DNA of 64,000 nucleotides, from assembly GCA_050084515.1 (NCBI GenBank), contig CM114271.1, forward strand, positions 32,240,001 through 32,304,000, read 5' to 3'. The DNA comes from Blasia pusilla. Its lineage: Eukaryota > Marchantiophyta > Marchantiopsida > Blasiales. Made by a program: the position numbers and the translations under genes. The notes under the pieces are model-generated. The model searched no databases and was not told the origin of the DNA. It was given only the letters and a program-made list of their open reading frames with translations. Positions 1 through 11,645 of this stretch are shown piece by piece (the stretch's first letter is position 1; each line of letters starts with the position of its first letter).

Positions 1-969
1 ATCAAGTCTCGTCAACAAGGTCAAAGACTTTGCGATCGCACTAAAACCCTTGACATACCTGTCGATAGAAGTTCGCCACCCAAGAAATGCTCGGACTCGA
101 CTCTCATCATCGTAGGGCGTGGAATCTGCGCAATAGCCTCTACCTTCGTCTGCCTGAACGCCTAACCCACTCGGGTATATGGTGTGTCCCAAGTACTCAA
201 TCTGCTCTGGAAGAATCTGACTTGCCTGGATGTAACTTCAGTCCATGTAAGCTGCAATCGCGAAACACCTCCTCCAAGTGTCGCTCATGCTCCTCAACCG
301 TGGGAATCAAGATAAGAATATCATCTATGTAACATCGTACAAAATCCAAGCCCGTAATCCTATCCATCACTCTCTGAAACTCCGCAGGAGCGTTCTTCAA
401 CCCAAATGGTAAGAACCGCCACTGATACAAGCAATCTCTCCCGAACCGATCTATCCCCCAGAATGTTGTCTTCTCCCTGTCCTCCAACCTGATAGGAAGC
501 TTATGATAGCCAGCACGGAGATCTAAAGTACTGAAGATCTTTGCATGCCCTACCGCATCAAAGATCTCCTCAGGAGTAGGCATGGCATACCGATCTGACC
601 TCGTTTGTCGGTTGATATGACGGTAATCTCCACACATCCGCCTATCCGTCCAATTGCCATACATATCCTTCTTTTGGGCATGACTGTGGCAGATGCATAC
701 TCCCCATGTGACAACTCCACAAGTCCTGCCTCCAACAAGTCCTGACTCCTGCTCTGAATCAAGGCTCGCTCCATATCAGAATATCTATAGGGTCGATGAA
801 AGATTGGCGTATCACTAGCCAACTCAATCCGTATCTCGGGACCCTTCAGCGTACCCAAGTCTCTCATACTGAAGGCAAAACAACTGACATGCCCTCTCAG
901 AAACCTATGAACTTGCCGTCGCTCTCCTCCTATCAACTTGAGACCTATCACAGGCTCCCAAGTCTCCAT
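1..969 (-). pseudogene. MT-gypsy A reverse transcriptase (partial)
   Basis: This is the N-terminal part of a Ty3/gypsy RT, read on the minus strand, and it continues beyond the left edge of the window. It begins with the pre-RT stretch METWEPVIGLKLIGGERR. Next come the substrate-binding fingers (LVELSHGEYASATV), the first catalytic aspartate in FSTLDLRAGYH, the PFGLKNAPAEFQRVMDR segment and the YIDD active-site box near 330. The reading frame shifts near 560-660 and again near 200, so it is not intact. It lies directly downstream of the methyltransferase segment of the same element. The same order in copy B identifies it as pol of the same family. Identification as gypsy RT is firm. Confidence 0.9.
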
Positions 970-1269
970 CGTAACCTCACTCGGAGAGGACGCAACCTCC
1001 GGCTTTGGTTGCTATGTAGCAACCCTAGCCACCTCCGCAACAACCACTCCACTCTGACCTCCTACACCATGGTCCACATCCGAAAAATGAACATGTGCTA
1101 CTCTAGCCGCCTTCGCACTCTCTCGAACGGCGCCCCGGGAAGTCCATGGGTGCCTATCTCTCCTCGTCTCGCCCTTGACCAATGCCTCAGAGACTTCAGA
1201 GGCGGTGGTCCAACTAAATGGGCGTGGCGGCATGGATGACACTCGCATCCGTCTCGCTCCACCCCATAC

Positions 1270-2483
1270 CTAGGTGACTATCCATGTGAGACAGTTGAGG
1301 TCCATCGCTTTGCCCCAACACTGTCTCCATGATGCCTCGGTCATCCTCGGCACCGCCGTGGTACCGTAGTGAACCCCATGGCGCTCGCGCTCATCTTGTA
1401 GGCTCCTCCAATACTCCGGTCACCTCATCCCAAATCATGGCTGGTCCTCCCGGACGAAAGGCATGGGATCTTTGGGAAGCTCACCAACGAGGTAAGGCTG
1501 CCCTCAACTCCCCACCCTATTGGCCGTGGCCAACAGTGGTCTATCATCGCGTGTCACCACCTGAGATCGACGCCCTGAGTCCAAAATAGCATCCACCGTG
1601 AGATGTGATGCTCTTTGGACTCCACTGTAGGCTCGACTCAGTACCTCTAATGGTATCAAGTTCGTCCACCACAGTCGTGGACGATGGGCACGTGACCCAA
1701 CTCTCGCTGTATCTAACAACACAGCCGGTCCCAACCAGGACCTCACCTGATGTACACTCGTCATCACACGTGCACGAGTATCTCCCAACAACGGTACGTT
1801 CTCCAAAATGTACGTTGGAGAACATATCTGACTCTGCTGCAAGTGTCGTACTACTCGCAGCATCTCCCAAAACATTCCTGACCTCGGATCCTGCAATCCA
1901 AATCCTCGGCCAGATGATGAATGACCCTGACATGGCCATCCAGCAATCACCAAATGAATGGTGCCAACTCTATCCAGATCCTGCGCCCCCACCAAAGATA
2001 TGTCGACGGGTAGCGTATGCTGCTATCCCCATACTGCAGATACCGACAACAACTCAGGATACCTCTGGACCAATCTCGGCACGTGATGTAATGATACTCG
2101 CCGCGCGGTCTCATCTCTCTCCACATAAAGGTACTTATGCCCGCGTGCAATACTACAGCCAATCCGGTGCTAATCCCTCCAAAGAGATCTAACACCCTAA
2201 CACCCTCCTCTGGGCACTGCCACACAACAGGTGTGGTATCTAGTGGGGTCATCGTCTCCACTCCAAGAGTCCGATCGCCACGTGACTCTCGTTGCTCTGG
2301 GATAAAAACATGACTCCACGCTTGCCTCACGAGGTCGTCGGCACTCCTCTGTAGCTCTCGAGTTGTACCCCATAATGGTGAAGAGGCATCGCTAACATGG
2401 GAAGAGACACCCGCCATGGCCTGTCTCTCCGTGGGACTATCCGCTACTGGGACATCCTCCGCATGTGCGTTCCCCTCCAACAA
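1270..2483 (-). pseudogene. Retrotransposon-borne C5 cytosine DNA methyltransferase, copy A
   Basis: This segment encodes a C5-cytosine methyltransferase domain inside a gypsy pol region, between protease and RT. Visible motifs in order are motif I (DLFGGISTGL), the motif IV catalytic loop (AGWPCQGHSS, with the Cys nucleophile in PCQ), motif VI (ILENVP), motif VIII (RAHRPRLWWTNL) and, near 1,270-1,400, a motif IX/X-like tail. The motifs run in the canonical I-to-X order, not the permuted order of plant DRM enzymes, and the target-recognition gap is short. The part from motif I to about 1,947 is in one frame and the PCQ-to-VIII part in another, so at least one frameshift separates SAM-binding and catalytic halves. 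In its active form it would methylate cytosine in DNA using SAM. Class beyond C5-MTase (DNMT3-like) is inferred. Confidence 0.87.
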
Positions 2484-2699
2484 CTCTCTGGCCGGCTAAC
2501 ACTACTCGTGAAAGCCGCCAACGTGGTCAGACTCGCCTCGTGATCGACCATCTTGTCCCATAATCGCACGGTAATCGACTCATCCGACCGTCACCGACCG
2601 CCATCCTGGCCGATAAGCAACGGTCTCCTCCTAGAAGTCAAGGATGAATCTAGGGGATATAACATCTTTGTACTCCCCACCAACACATCATCGACTCGG

Positions 2700-3271
2700 T
2701 GGTGTCGTAATCGCACGTGTCGCGCACCATAGCATTATCCGTCGCGATGCTCTGGCTGGACTCTCACAACAATCTCTGCCGAGTCATATATCGAGTGGGT
2801 GATACGCCCCAATCGAGGTCTCAGATCGGAAGGGACAAGGCTCAATGTCGGCCTTCCGTAACCCCAACGCTAAACACGCCGCCTTCCCTAACATCAAGGG
2901 TTGCGCTCCCGAATCAAGTAGGACGGCCGGCTGGTGGTATATCTTGTCCCCGTCGGATTAACCAAGCGAAATACTCATTTCGGTTATCCAAAGAACACTA
3001 CTCAGTGTCACCATGCCGCTCTATGGCGGTCGAGTGGCATATCTACCAACTCGCCGCCGCCGATGCCATGACTCGTGGGGAACGTCCCAAGCACCGGCTT
3101 TGAGGGCAAGTCCACCACCTCCTCAACTACCTCTGAACAAGAAGCGGTCATCTCTCCATGCTCACACAACGTATGCCAACCGGAACACCTCAACTGGTCC
3201 AACTCCCCAACGCCGCCAACTCTAAGGCGGAAAATAGCGAGTCGACTCACTCTAGTGGCCACCTCCAACAC
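2700..3271 (-). pseudogene. MT-gypsy A retropepsin-like protease region
   Basis: Minus-strand reading at about 2,900-2,933 gives LLDSGAQPLM, the DSGA active site of a retroviral-type aspartic protease, followed by a glycine-containing hydrophobic stretch. Upstream, at 3,008-3,271, is a conserved segment containing VDLPSKPVLGTFPTSHG and VDMPLDRH. It recurs in copies B and C and leads into the protease. The frame changes between the two parts. The active-site Asp is kept here but lost in copy B. It lies between gag (3,600-4,894) and the methyltransferase, as expected for PR in a gag-PR order. Confidence 0.7.
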
Positions 3272-3604
3272 TATAGTCGATACACCGACTCACTCGAACC
3301 GGTATAGGAGTTGTCACTCCAACTCCTCGTGACGTCGCGAGGTGCCACGATCTCAGAGGCACCGCTGGTCGTCTAGGCACCATTGATGGTGTGTAGTGCC
3401 TCCGACAATGTGAACGATCGTGGAACCCTGGCCGCCGCCCATCGGTCCCCTCGGTGGGTCAATCTCAACTCCACCTCTCGATGGCTCGGTGCCTCTCGCG
3501 ACACCGAGTCACCACTGCATTTGCCTCAACTTGGGCCGCACTACACATGAATCCCATATTGGAGAGATCCTCACCGGGTCGGGGTAAGAGGTACAGGAGT
3601 CACA

Positions 3605-4894
3605 CTAGCCGCTCGCACTCCGTGCCTTCCTAAGGCGCATCATCGTCATGGCGAGCAATCCTCTGCTCCAAGCGATCGATGCGTGAGAGAAGTGTCGGCT
3701 CTGGTGCTCTGCTCCATCTCCTCCGGGTGGTGGTGGTCCTCTACCACCACGCCCCGGAAGAACTCCCAAACCTCCTCCAGGACGACCGCCCCCAGGCCCT
3801 CGGCCTACCTCTGGACGTGCCCCTCGGCGAAGGTCAAAACATCTATCCCTAGTGTGACCATATCTGTGGCAATGATCACACTGGTGCTCTGGTGGGGCCA
3901 TCCTCTGTGGCTCTGCGCAATCGGAGGTCTTTGGTGGTCCTCTCCCATCTTTGTGGGCTCTCTCGCCTATGGGCCCCTCCACACGTCCAACAAGACCACA
4001 CCGGTCCCTGCTGGGCAACATATGTAGGTGCGGGTCGTTGCCTCATAGGCTCACGGTACCCGCCCTGCTCTCTAGGCACACTGGCCCGCTCCCGTGGTAC
4101 TGGTGCTTGCTGTGGCACCGGTGGGGTCACCGCCGCTTGTGGACCCGTCGACTCTCGAGAAAATCCAGCGGTCACTACCTGCTCCTCACTCATGTTGAGC
4201 TCAATACGCTCAGACAACTCAAAGACCACCTTCAATGTGGGCTTCGTTGTGTGAATCATCACCGCATCTCGGACTCTCCTCCGTAGTTCTCGGTCCAGAA
4301 CCCCGTACCAATACTGGACTGACTACGCCTCAGTCACTCGAAACGTCGCAATGATCAGCCTCCTCATGCGTGTGAATGCCTCTCTCAGACTCTCACCCGA
4401 TCGTCGCTGAAAATCCTGTAGACTCTTCAGCTTGTCGGTGCGTACTCCCTTGTAGCTCTTCCCCAACTGTCGGAAGAACTCCACTGTGGGGCTGAAGCTG
4501 GGTGGACCTCTACCACCAGAGGTCTCTGCCACATCGCCTGTGTCATTGTCCTCCTCTCCATCTAGTCTCCGGGCTGATGGTGTGGGTCTCTCTCCTCTCA
4601 CAATCCCATCATATGCCTTGCGACCACTAGTGGACACATACCCTAGAGCCCAATACATCCTCCAGGCATCGATCTCTACTGAATATAGTGATCGAAACTC
4701 CATGTAGTCATCCATCGGAGGACCCTCCAAGTGCTGGAACAACCCCTTCCATGCCATGAAAGGGTTGAACCGTGTCGGGGTCCGTATCTCTGGAAGTCAC
4801 ACCATGTGTCGAACTCCTGGATGAAATCATCTAAGTCGATGGTGCCCACTTGCACCGAGAAACGACGCATGCCCCGATGGCCCATGTCGTCCAT
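3605..4894 (-). pseudogene. MT-gypsy A gag
   Basis: This is a gag-like protein in several frames on the minus strand. The probable start, MDDMGHRGMRRFS, is at 4,894, followed by a helical retrotransposon-gag domain (KGLFQHLEGPPMDDYMEF and LREAFTRMRRLI). Two zinc knuckles follow: an atypical one, CWTCGGAH, with three residues before His (its last Cys is lost in this copy), and a classical CDHCHRYGHTRDRC (C-x2-C-x4-H-x4-C). A Gly/Pro/Arg-rich tail follows the second knuckle. The product would package element RNA. Three frames are needed to cover it, so it is broken. Copy B at 32,188-33,380 matches it along its length. Confidence 0.85.
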
Positions 4895-5857
4895 CTCTCG
4901 CCAAGTACTCTCTGTCTCTCGTCGGTGATCTCGTCACGGACCAGTGTCCGATGATGACGATCCGATCCACGGATGGGGCCGCCGGTAGCTCCTCACTAGT
5001 AACCCCTCGATATCTCACTCCACTCCGTGTCACACCACTACTACTGCTCGCACTACCCCGTTCTTCCGAACCCTGGAAGAACGCCGTGATGACAAACCCT
5101 GTCTCACCCGCTCAAGCACTCGGACTCATCGAGTCTCCCACACGCCTCACTAGCTCACCTATGCGAACATCAATCCCGTGATGACATACCCGGCCTCACG
5201 ACGCTCAACACTCGGGCTCACCATGAGCCTCCCAACTGACTCACCTAACCTAGCGACACACTCTCGGGTCATACACGCGACCCCTACTCGGCAACCGCCG
5301 TATATCCACCAACATGCTACACATGAAAAGAATCTACACTCGTCACCATCACTGCACCCATCTAGCACCAACTACTACCCGATACCCAAAGACTCTCAAT
5401 CACACCACGACAAGTGCGGGAAAAGGGACTCGAATGGGTAACCTGATCACGCCCTCCAACCTGCTGCACCGTCAATATGCACTCCTCCACATAATATGAC
5501 AATCTCCGCCACATAACACTCCCCTCGACCAACACGTCGATCCTCCCGTCAACAGATGCAGACAACCCGTCAGCATCATGCACACTGCCCCTCCAGCGTA
5601 AACTCTCGCAACGCCCTATGCGCGCCTCAAAAACAACATGTCACGCCCGCTGTCCAACTTGTCGATCACTCAGCACGTCGACATCCTCCCTGCCCTCATG
5701 TTGCCCATGCACACCGCGTTCGCCGGACCAACCTCGTCCGTCCTACCACGTTCGCTACGACTGTCCGACCGCCGTCGGTGCTACCACGTCGGAAAGGGGG
5801 AGAAATTTAGGACCGCGGCCCTATGCGGCCCCTTGGGCCCTAAATACGGGGGGGGGC
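4895..5857 (-). other. MT-gypsy A leader between LTR and gag
   Basis: GC-rich sequence separates the LTR from the likely gag start. It aligns by eye with copy B (31,105-32,187). A partly conserved reading frame (GVTRSGVRYRGVTSEELP) occurs in both copies just before gag and could be a gag N-terminal extension or a small upstream frame. I see no tRNA-iMet type primer-binding site just inside the proposed LTR end, so the priming tRNA is unknown. No separate host gene is visible. Confidence 0.5.
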
Positions 5858-5962
5858 TGTCACGCGCCCTGCCGTCCGCCGTCCGCGCCCTGCCGTCCAC
5901 CGTCTGCGCCCTGCCCTAAATTTCGCGACCTAACTCTAGCCGCCTTTACATGACAGCCCCCC
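5851..5962. repeat. 12-bp inverted repeat around a 21-bp tandem repeat
   Basis: ggggggctgtca at 5,851-5,862 is the exact reverse complement of tgacagcccccc at 5,951-5,962. The loop holds about 2.6 units of a 21-bp repeat (cgcgccctgccgtccgccgtc type). It sits at the inner end of the LTR of copy A and is not present in this form in copy B. Confidence 0.75.
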
Positions 5963-6712
5963 GGCGGCTACAAGACCCAACTTGCCCGTTCCTTCTCTTT
6001 CGACGCCTTCACTTGCGTACACCCGACGCCCCACCACACGCTACACTCGGCTGCTGTCCCCCAACAATTTGCACCAGCAAAATCTGAGAAAAACAGATAG
6101 CGCTTCCGCCCACGGCCTTCCGAACAGAAAAATGACACAAAATGACACACACACGTCTCCAGGGGCTCCCCAACCGAGGCAACTCGCTTGCCTACCTGCA
6201 AACAACGAATTCCCACCAGCCCCCTGACATCTTTCTCATGTAAAAATAAAGAGTAGTAAAAACGGCACACCCGGCCTAAAACTCCACTCCTCAATCTACA
6301 TCGGCATATCGAGCCTCGTCCACCTTGTGCTATCAAGGAATCCGGACGCTAGCACTCTAGTCCTAACTCACACACATACAAGGGAGGTGCTCCAACGGCC
6401 CAACATGAGAAAGATGGCTTAAGAAAGCCATCTTCCTCTCTTATATAGGTTGGGAAGAGCCAAAAGGCTCTTCTCCTAAAAATAGCCCTTCCCTTGGTAA
6501 CTTTGTGTGCACAGGTTGAGGCGAGTTACTGGTCAACAAGTCACCCGGTAGAAAAGACCTCAACATGAAAGTAAATCGAAACGCGTTCGACACAATGGAC
6601 CTATCCTCAACCTCATCCGACACTGTGGGACAAAGTTACACTGAAGATAGTCCGTTGGCTCCTACGCCCTATCCACGATAGATCTCGGCCTATCGGCTAC
6701 TCATATGTGACA
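5858..6712 (-). repeat. MT-gypsy A 5' LTR
   Basis: The minus strand starts TGTCACATATGAG at 6,712 and is colinear with the LTR of copy B. I place the inner end at GTGACA (5,858-5,863 on the plus strand), which mirrors the TGTCAC start. The gag of a D-family chromovirus resumes immediately outside at 6,713, so the outer edge is secure. The inner edge is inferred. Compared with copy B it carries about 57 extra bases made of a 21-bp GC-rich tandem repeat (5,863-5,919). Confidence 0.65.
6411..6476 (-). promoter_or_regulatory. LTR promoter: TATA box flanked by two palindromes
   Basis: On the minus strand a TATA box (CTATATAAG, around 6,441-6,449) lies between a palindrome AAGAGCC-4-GGCTCTT upstream and the palindrome aagatggctt-4-aagccatctt (6,411-6,434) downstream. 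The same arrangement is found in the copy B LTR and in the LTR fragment at 58,507-58,575. The stems are the same and the loops differ. Confidence 0.65.
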
Positions 6713-6941
6713 ACACCTTCAACAAGTCCAACGTCTGGCTCGACTCCGTCCTTTCCCCTGAGTTTGGGCCCACCGGCCCCGCGGAAGGAGTCGCCTTTGG
6801 AACGTCCTCACGACTGGCGTTCAGCTCTTCGGGAGTCTCCGTCTCCACCATAGCTTCACGATCCGGCATTGGTTCCTCTCTTGGTTCACGTCGCTTGATT
6901 CGGCGCTTCTTGGGTTTTTCTCCCTCGATCGCCATTTCCAA
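6713..6941 (-). pseudogene. Chromovirus remnant E, gag N-terminus
   Basis: The minus strand encodes MEMAIEGEKPKKRRIKRREP and then SREDVPKATPSAGPVGPN. This matches the gag start of chromovirus D (46,150-46,400), which has the same KKRRIKRREP and TPEELNASREDV segments. The frame stops at 6,712, where the MT-gypsy A LTR begins, so A inserted into this gag. The basic N-terminus is typical of gag. The rest of element E lies left of the window, beyond A. Confidence 0.8.
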
Positions 6942-7070
6942 GCCAACTCACTCAGATCTCCTCCTCGTTTCTTGCGTTCCTCCTGGAGCGTCCGAGCCTA
7001 ACCGCTACCTTGAAATTTCCCAAGCGTCCGGCTGATCTCACGACCCCAAGTTCTCGCTCACCAAGGATTA

Positions 7071-7082
7071 GCTCTGATACCA
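7071..7082 (-). promoter_or_regulatory. Primer-binding site of remnant E (tRNA-iMet type)
   Basis: Minus-strand TGGTATCAGAGC is complementary to the 3' end of initiator tRNA-Met. It lies two bases inside the LTR end at 7,085, as in element D. Confidence 0.85.
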
Positions 7083-7084
7083 CT

Positions 7085-8086
7085 TGTCGCGCCCCTACTC
7101 TCCTTGAACGTCAATCTTTAGTGTTGCGGAAGCGTGCGTTCAGTAGGTCACGAACTCATCGCCGATCTGCACCCAAACACGCACTCTCGTTAGTCGGGTT
7201 TGGCCAACCGGCGTTCCAACCCACCAAGTCCTCAACTCGGCGTCTCATCAAGCTCAACCTTCCCGAGTTCCTAGCTTCCAACACATGGCAAGTCCTTCAA
7301 GACTTGGAATAGACTTCCTGGTTAGTCCAAGGATTTGAAACGGCACTTGCGCGCCTAGCGATCCCAACTGTTCAACGGTCCTCGGGTGAGTTCCGAACCG
7401 AGACCCAAGTAATTGAGTCGCGGGGTGGAATCCAAGAGGGATGTCTAAAATCGCCTCCCTGGACTTGGTGCAGATTTTCCAACCCAACCCCCAAACTCGC
7501 GTTCCGTTCCATGCCCTTGAGCCGCCCCGCGGCGCCCAAAGTGGGGTTTGGGTTCCAAGCACTCTCGGAGACCTTCCCCCTTACTAGTACTTCCGGGGTT
7601 CTCCAATAACCCCTCCCCTTTGGGAAAAGAGGTTCAGGCCCTTCATTGTGGCCCTCAACTCGACTCCACTTATAGTTGTTTTCGGGTCGTATCTCTGCCA
7701 CTGCTTATGCGTTTGCAGCAATCTTTGGTGCGTTTGGACCGGCTCTCCATAAGCTTTCCAACGCACCCTTATTTGCTCCAAACGCATCTTGGCGCTAAAA
7801 GTTATGGCCATAAATACAGTCGGAAGCTCTCAAACGCTAGTGGCGTTCCAAATCCGGATCTTCCTTTTGGCAACCCACTTCCTAGACTCGACTTCTTTCA
7901 AGTCTCATTCTGCGTTTGGTCCAGGTTTTTGAGTCGCAACCATCACATCTGAAACGCGACTTCTCGCTCGCGTCTCATCTCTTGTCTCCTCTTTGAGACA
8001 ACTCCAACGCGCAAACCATCTTAGCGTGAGCCCGCTAATGTTCCGATGTTCCGCTTGGCACTTGTTTGGTCATGAGGGTCGCGACA
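7085..8086 (-). repeat. Chromovirus remnant E, 5' LTR (about 1.0 kb)
   Basis: TG...CA bounded (tgtcgcgccc to ggtcgcgaca on the plus strand) and colinear with the two LTRs of element D at 35,426-36,420 and 46,517-47,649. Because the PBS and gag lie to the left, this is the 5' LTR of a minus-strand element. Sequence outside 8,086 (ctgatggtgctagc) differs from the internal sequence beside D's left LTR, so it is flanking DNA. Confidence 0.88.
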
Positions 8087-9390
8087 CTGATGGTGCTAGC
8101 AGAGATATAATGTTCCTAAGATTTGTCACCAATTTATGCTTCTACATATTTACTTGTCTTTGCACTTGTTAGAAATTCGAGGTCCTTGCAAACTTAGGTT
8201 GGAACTGTTAAAAGGAATTCTAATTTGTGGATTGAACTCAGAGATGGATATATATGAGGTATGTAGGACATTGCAGCTCTCTAGACTATGGTCAACAAGA
8301 TGTCACAATATGACAAACTAGATTACATATCTTCTCGTCTAACTATTCAAAGGAGTAGCATGAAGGTGGTTTGGATTGTTGTCATGGTTGCAGGGTTTTG
8401 GTGTGCATCGTGTTTTGAACCTAGATCCTTATAGATGTTCCTTTGGCATAAAATATGTGGAGGATTTATCAAACTTGATTGAGTCTTCTACTCGTGGATG
8501 AGTTGCAAAAAAATATAGGTGCATTCAAGGGCCTTTTAATTGGCTAGACACATGGAAGTGAACAACAAATATTCAATCTACTTTTCCATTTACATATAAT
8601 GGTTTTCATTGTGAAGGTCATATGCTCTTGAGGTGATATTTGATTTGTTATTGTAGTTTATTGTATGTCATCCATAAAATTTGATATGAGGCCATCAACT
8701 TGATTAGCAATATGAACTATCCATTGCATTCCATAAGATCCCTAAACTAGTTTTTACCATTGCCTTCTTCAGATTTTTAATCTATTGAAGTGATATTAAT
8801 ATAATTATCATCATGCAGGGAGAATGCTTTTGGTTGCTTGCTGGAGTGAATGCAGTATCTTCTTGTATTTTGCAGTTATTGCTAGTTTCCTTTCAATTCG
8901 TGATCTCAGCAAGTTGTTGTATAGCCCACTAAATTTCAATGAAGGTGGTGGCGGGGTGTTGGGGAGCGATAAAGCCAGTTCCTAAGGTAGTACTTTATGA
9001 ATATTGTGTGTTGTGTGAGTTGCAGACTGAGAATTTTCAATGAGTGGAGAATTGGGCTAGGTTTTAAAGTGTGCCTCTAATCCAACTTATGACTTATTGG
9101 TAAATCCAGAACGTGACTGACATAGCTCAAAAGAACAAAACTCTTGTAGGGACTCCTCTAACACATATATGTTTCTTTGGTTCCTTCTAATGTTGCAATG
9201 GCATTGAAAGATCCATAAGAATGGAAAATCGTTGAATATCTAAGTTTGCACACTAATGTACTATCTAGTGGAACACACAAATGATACCACTTACAGATAA
9301 GTGCAATATAATTGAAATGACTGGTTTTCACACTGTGATGCTCTTGATGTATCACATTAGTTACGATGCATTTGTCTCAATATGCTAGCG
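8087..9390. other. AT-rich stretch with no recognised gene
   Basis: Only short open frames, none with a recognisable motif. It lies between a chromovirus LTR and a decayed copia RT and is probably old TE debris, but nothing can be assigned. Confidence 0.5.
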
Positions 9391-10190
9391 CAAATATTGT
9401 CTTTAGATGTACATAGAGGCAATGCATGTTTGTTGAAGAAGACATTCTACTGTCTTAAACAGGCTCAACGAGCCTGGTATGAAAAAATGGATTACTACCT
9501 TATGAAATAGAGATTTTTTCGAGCTCATATACATTTTAGTGTTTATTGTGAAAATGATACATTGTTTACTAAATTTCTATAGATGACCTTCTTTTGTTAG
9601 GATAAAAGTAAGAAGGCAGTCCAACAAGCAAAGGACAATCTTTGCTCAAAATTTGTTGTGACTATCATAGGTCTAGTAAAGTTCATCTTTGGAGCCAAAC
9701 TTGAGAGGAACAGAGAAGAAGGATTTACGTCCTTCAAATACCAGCAAATTTACATTCTTGGTCTCTTGCACCTTGACTAAAGTGAGTGTGAGTGCTCACA
9801 ATGCAAGGACCCATTCACAATTGAGGAATCAACAATAAGAAGCGACAAGTTCTTCCCCAAATACCTCGCCATAGTGAGTATTTGGTTTATGTCATGGTGT
9901 GTCTCTTATGTATTAATGTTATCTTACACACTCATCAAGAGAACCACGTGGACTCTCCAAAATGATGCAAGTCTATCTATTTCATCGAATACTTGAATGT
10001 CGTCCTTCGGGATTGGAACCCATATTGATTGATAGAGTTGGTGGGATGTTATGAGTACATGGACAAGCCTCCTATCAAAAGTAGCAATGTGTTTGCTTTG
10101 GTAAACGGGTTTGGTCCATAGGGTGTTGGATCATTGTGCCTTAATATGATTACTTCATAATTAAAGGAAGACTTCTTAGTTGTGAACCCC
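9391..10190 (+). pseudogene. Decayed Ty1/copia reverse transcriptase remnant
   Basis: One frame reads LLKKTFYCLKQAQRAWYEKM, the strongly conserved copia RT segment (family form LKKSLYGLKQAPRAWY). Further on, in shifted frames, are a YFLG-like segment (KFIFGAKLERNREEG) and a YI-x-LL region. The YVDD box and RNase H are not clear. Several stops and frameshifts show it is old. No LTRs can be seen. It may belong to a different copia lineage from the element at 27,018, since that copy ends before its RT. Confidence 0.65.
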
Positions 10191-10617
10191 ATTTAACTCA
10201 CTTGTTCTTCTATTCATTGATTTTCTTGTGAAAAGTTCATTATGACTTGGAGACGATTTAATTAGTTGGATGCAAGGACTCTTGTCGATCACTTCTTGGT
10301 GACAAACCAATGCACGATGCAGGATACATTTCCTCGGCTTACACATATGGCTACCATTCCCAAATTGGAGGTGTCTAAAATAATGGACTACAAGGGTGAA
10401 AAATCTCCATTTTTGAATTTTTTTTTACTTGAGTCCAATAGTATTCAAAAATGGGATTGAGCATTGCTATTAAGCGCTATATTCATGGATATAGCTAGTC
10501 CATGGATTATGAGATAATTATGCAATCGCTTCATTATAGTTGATTATGGATTTAAAAAAATTATACATGAGGCTTTGTCCCACTCTAAATATGAATCATT
10601 GGCTAAAATTGTACTAT
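10191..10617. other. No recognised gene
   Basis: An AT-rich remainder after the copia RT. A 64-codon open frame at 10,266-10,460 has no recognisable motif. LINE-1 follows at 10,618. Confidence 0.4.
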
Positions 10618-10727
10618 GGTAAATGGTAAATAGATCAAGCCCGTGGGACCCAAAGGGTCAAAAGGCTGAAAAACACATTACAAGTCATTCATTGACTGAC
10701 CCTGAAAAAGATCCTTAAGACCTTCTC

Positions 10728-11645
10728 CTAGCTACAGCCTAGAGCACTTGAGCGATGAATGATGACGTCCCTAATATAACAACCTAAATCATAAGGCACT
10801 AGTTGTAGTAAAGAATAGAAATTCTCCACATCTATTTTATGAGCTAGTCTTATTTCTCCATACCTTGGACATGTAACAAACACATGCTCTTCATCCTCAA
10901 TATTTTCTCCGTCACATAACCTACAAATTCGTTCACTTCTATCAATTTTAAACCATCGTCCTTCCTCAATTCCTAGCCTATGAGACCCAGTTCTATGACG
11001 TGCGATAATATGTCGTAAGAACGTGGAGATCCCCGCAAGTAGGTATCCTTGTTCACAATATACAAGCATAGGATTAACATGAAGTTGATAAAACTCCATT
11101 TTGGTGCCCGTGACCTTTGCTCCAAATGATGTTGAGAGATTGCTTCTGTAGATGCTCACGGAGGGCCATCGGTTTCAAGTCCCAATCGCGTTCTGCCACA
11201 TTCCACTTTGAAGACCAAGTCACCACATCCGCCATCCACCCTATGGAATGTGTGGCTCGCAAAGCTTGATGAGGGAGGCGAGAAACATCAAGAGATCTCA
11301 CCCTTGCGATGTAATGGCGATGGTCAAGTAAAGAGCCAAACTTCTAGAGGAAGAAAAACTGTTTCGCAAGAAGAATAGCATACGGAGTTTGGTTTCTTAC
11401 ACCCAATTCTTCTTGTAGAAAGATCTTTTGCACTCTCTTTCCACGCGCTCCCAACTTTGTCTTCTTACAACTAGGGCCCCAAACTTGGGTCCCATATAAG
11501 ACCACCAAGCAACACTAAGCTCCTAAATAAGAATTTCCTAAGACTCCAAGACACAAGATGAGCTCTTCTACACCGGTTTAAAAATGAATATAGAGCTTTG
11601 TAACGACTTCTACTCTCTTTTGCACGCAAAGTGCCCAACTATAGT
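10728..11645 (-). pseudogene. LINE-1 ORF2 C-terminal part with zinc finger
   Basis: The minus-strand frames contain CRLCDGENIEDEEHVFVTC, the C-x2-C...H-x4-C finger found near the C-terminus of L1-type ORF2 proteins. They end at GCS followed by a stop at about 10,728. Upstream is SLDVSRLPHQALRATHSIGW, shared with LINE-2 and LINE-3. The link to the RT frame is broken by a 20-bp triplication (11,685-11,744) and other indels. Confidence 0.85.

Noticed and set aside
5556-5953. Plus-strand frames of 84-111 codons in the MT-gypsy A leader/LTR
   Set aside because: They lie opposite the element's coding strand in GC-rich non-coding DNA, and the wording is not kept in copy B.
10191-10617. RNase H domain of the decayed copia
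   Set aside because: A few words resemble copia RNase H, but stops and frameshifts make the match too weak to claim.
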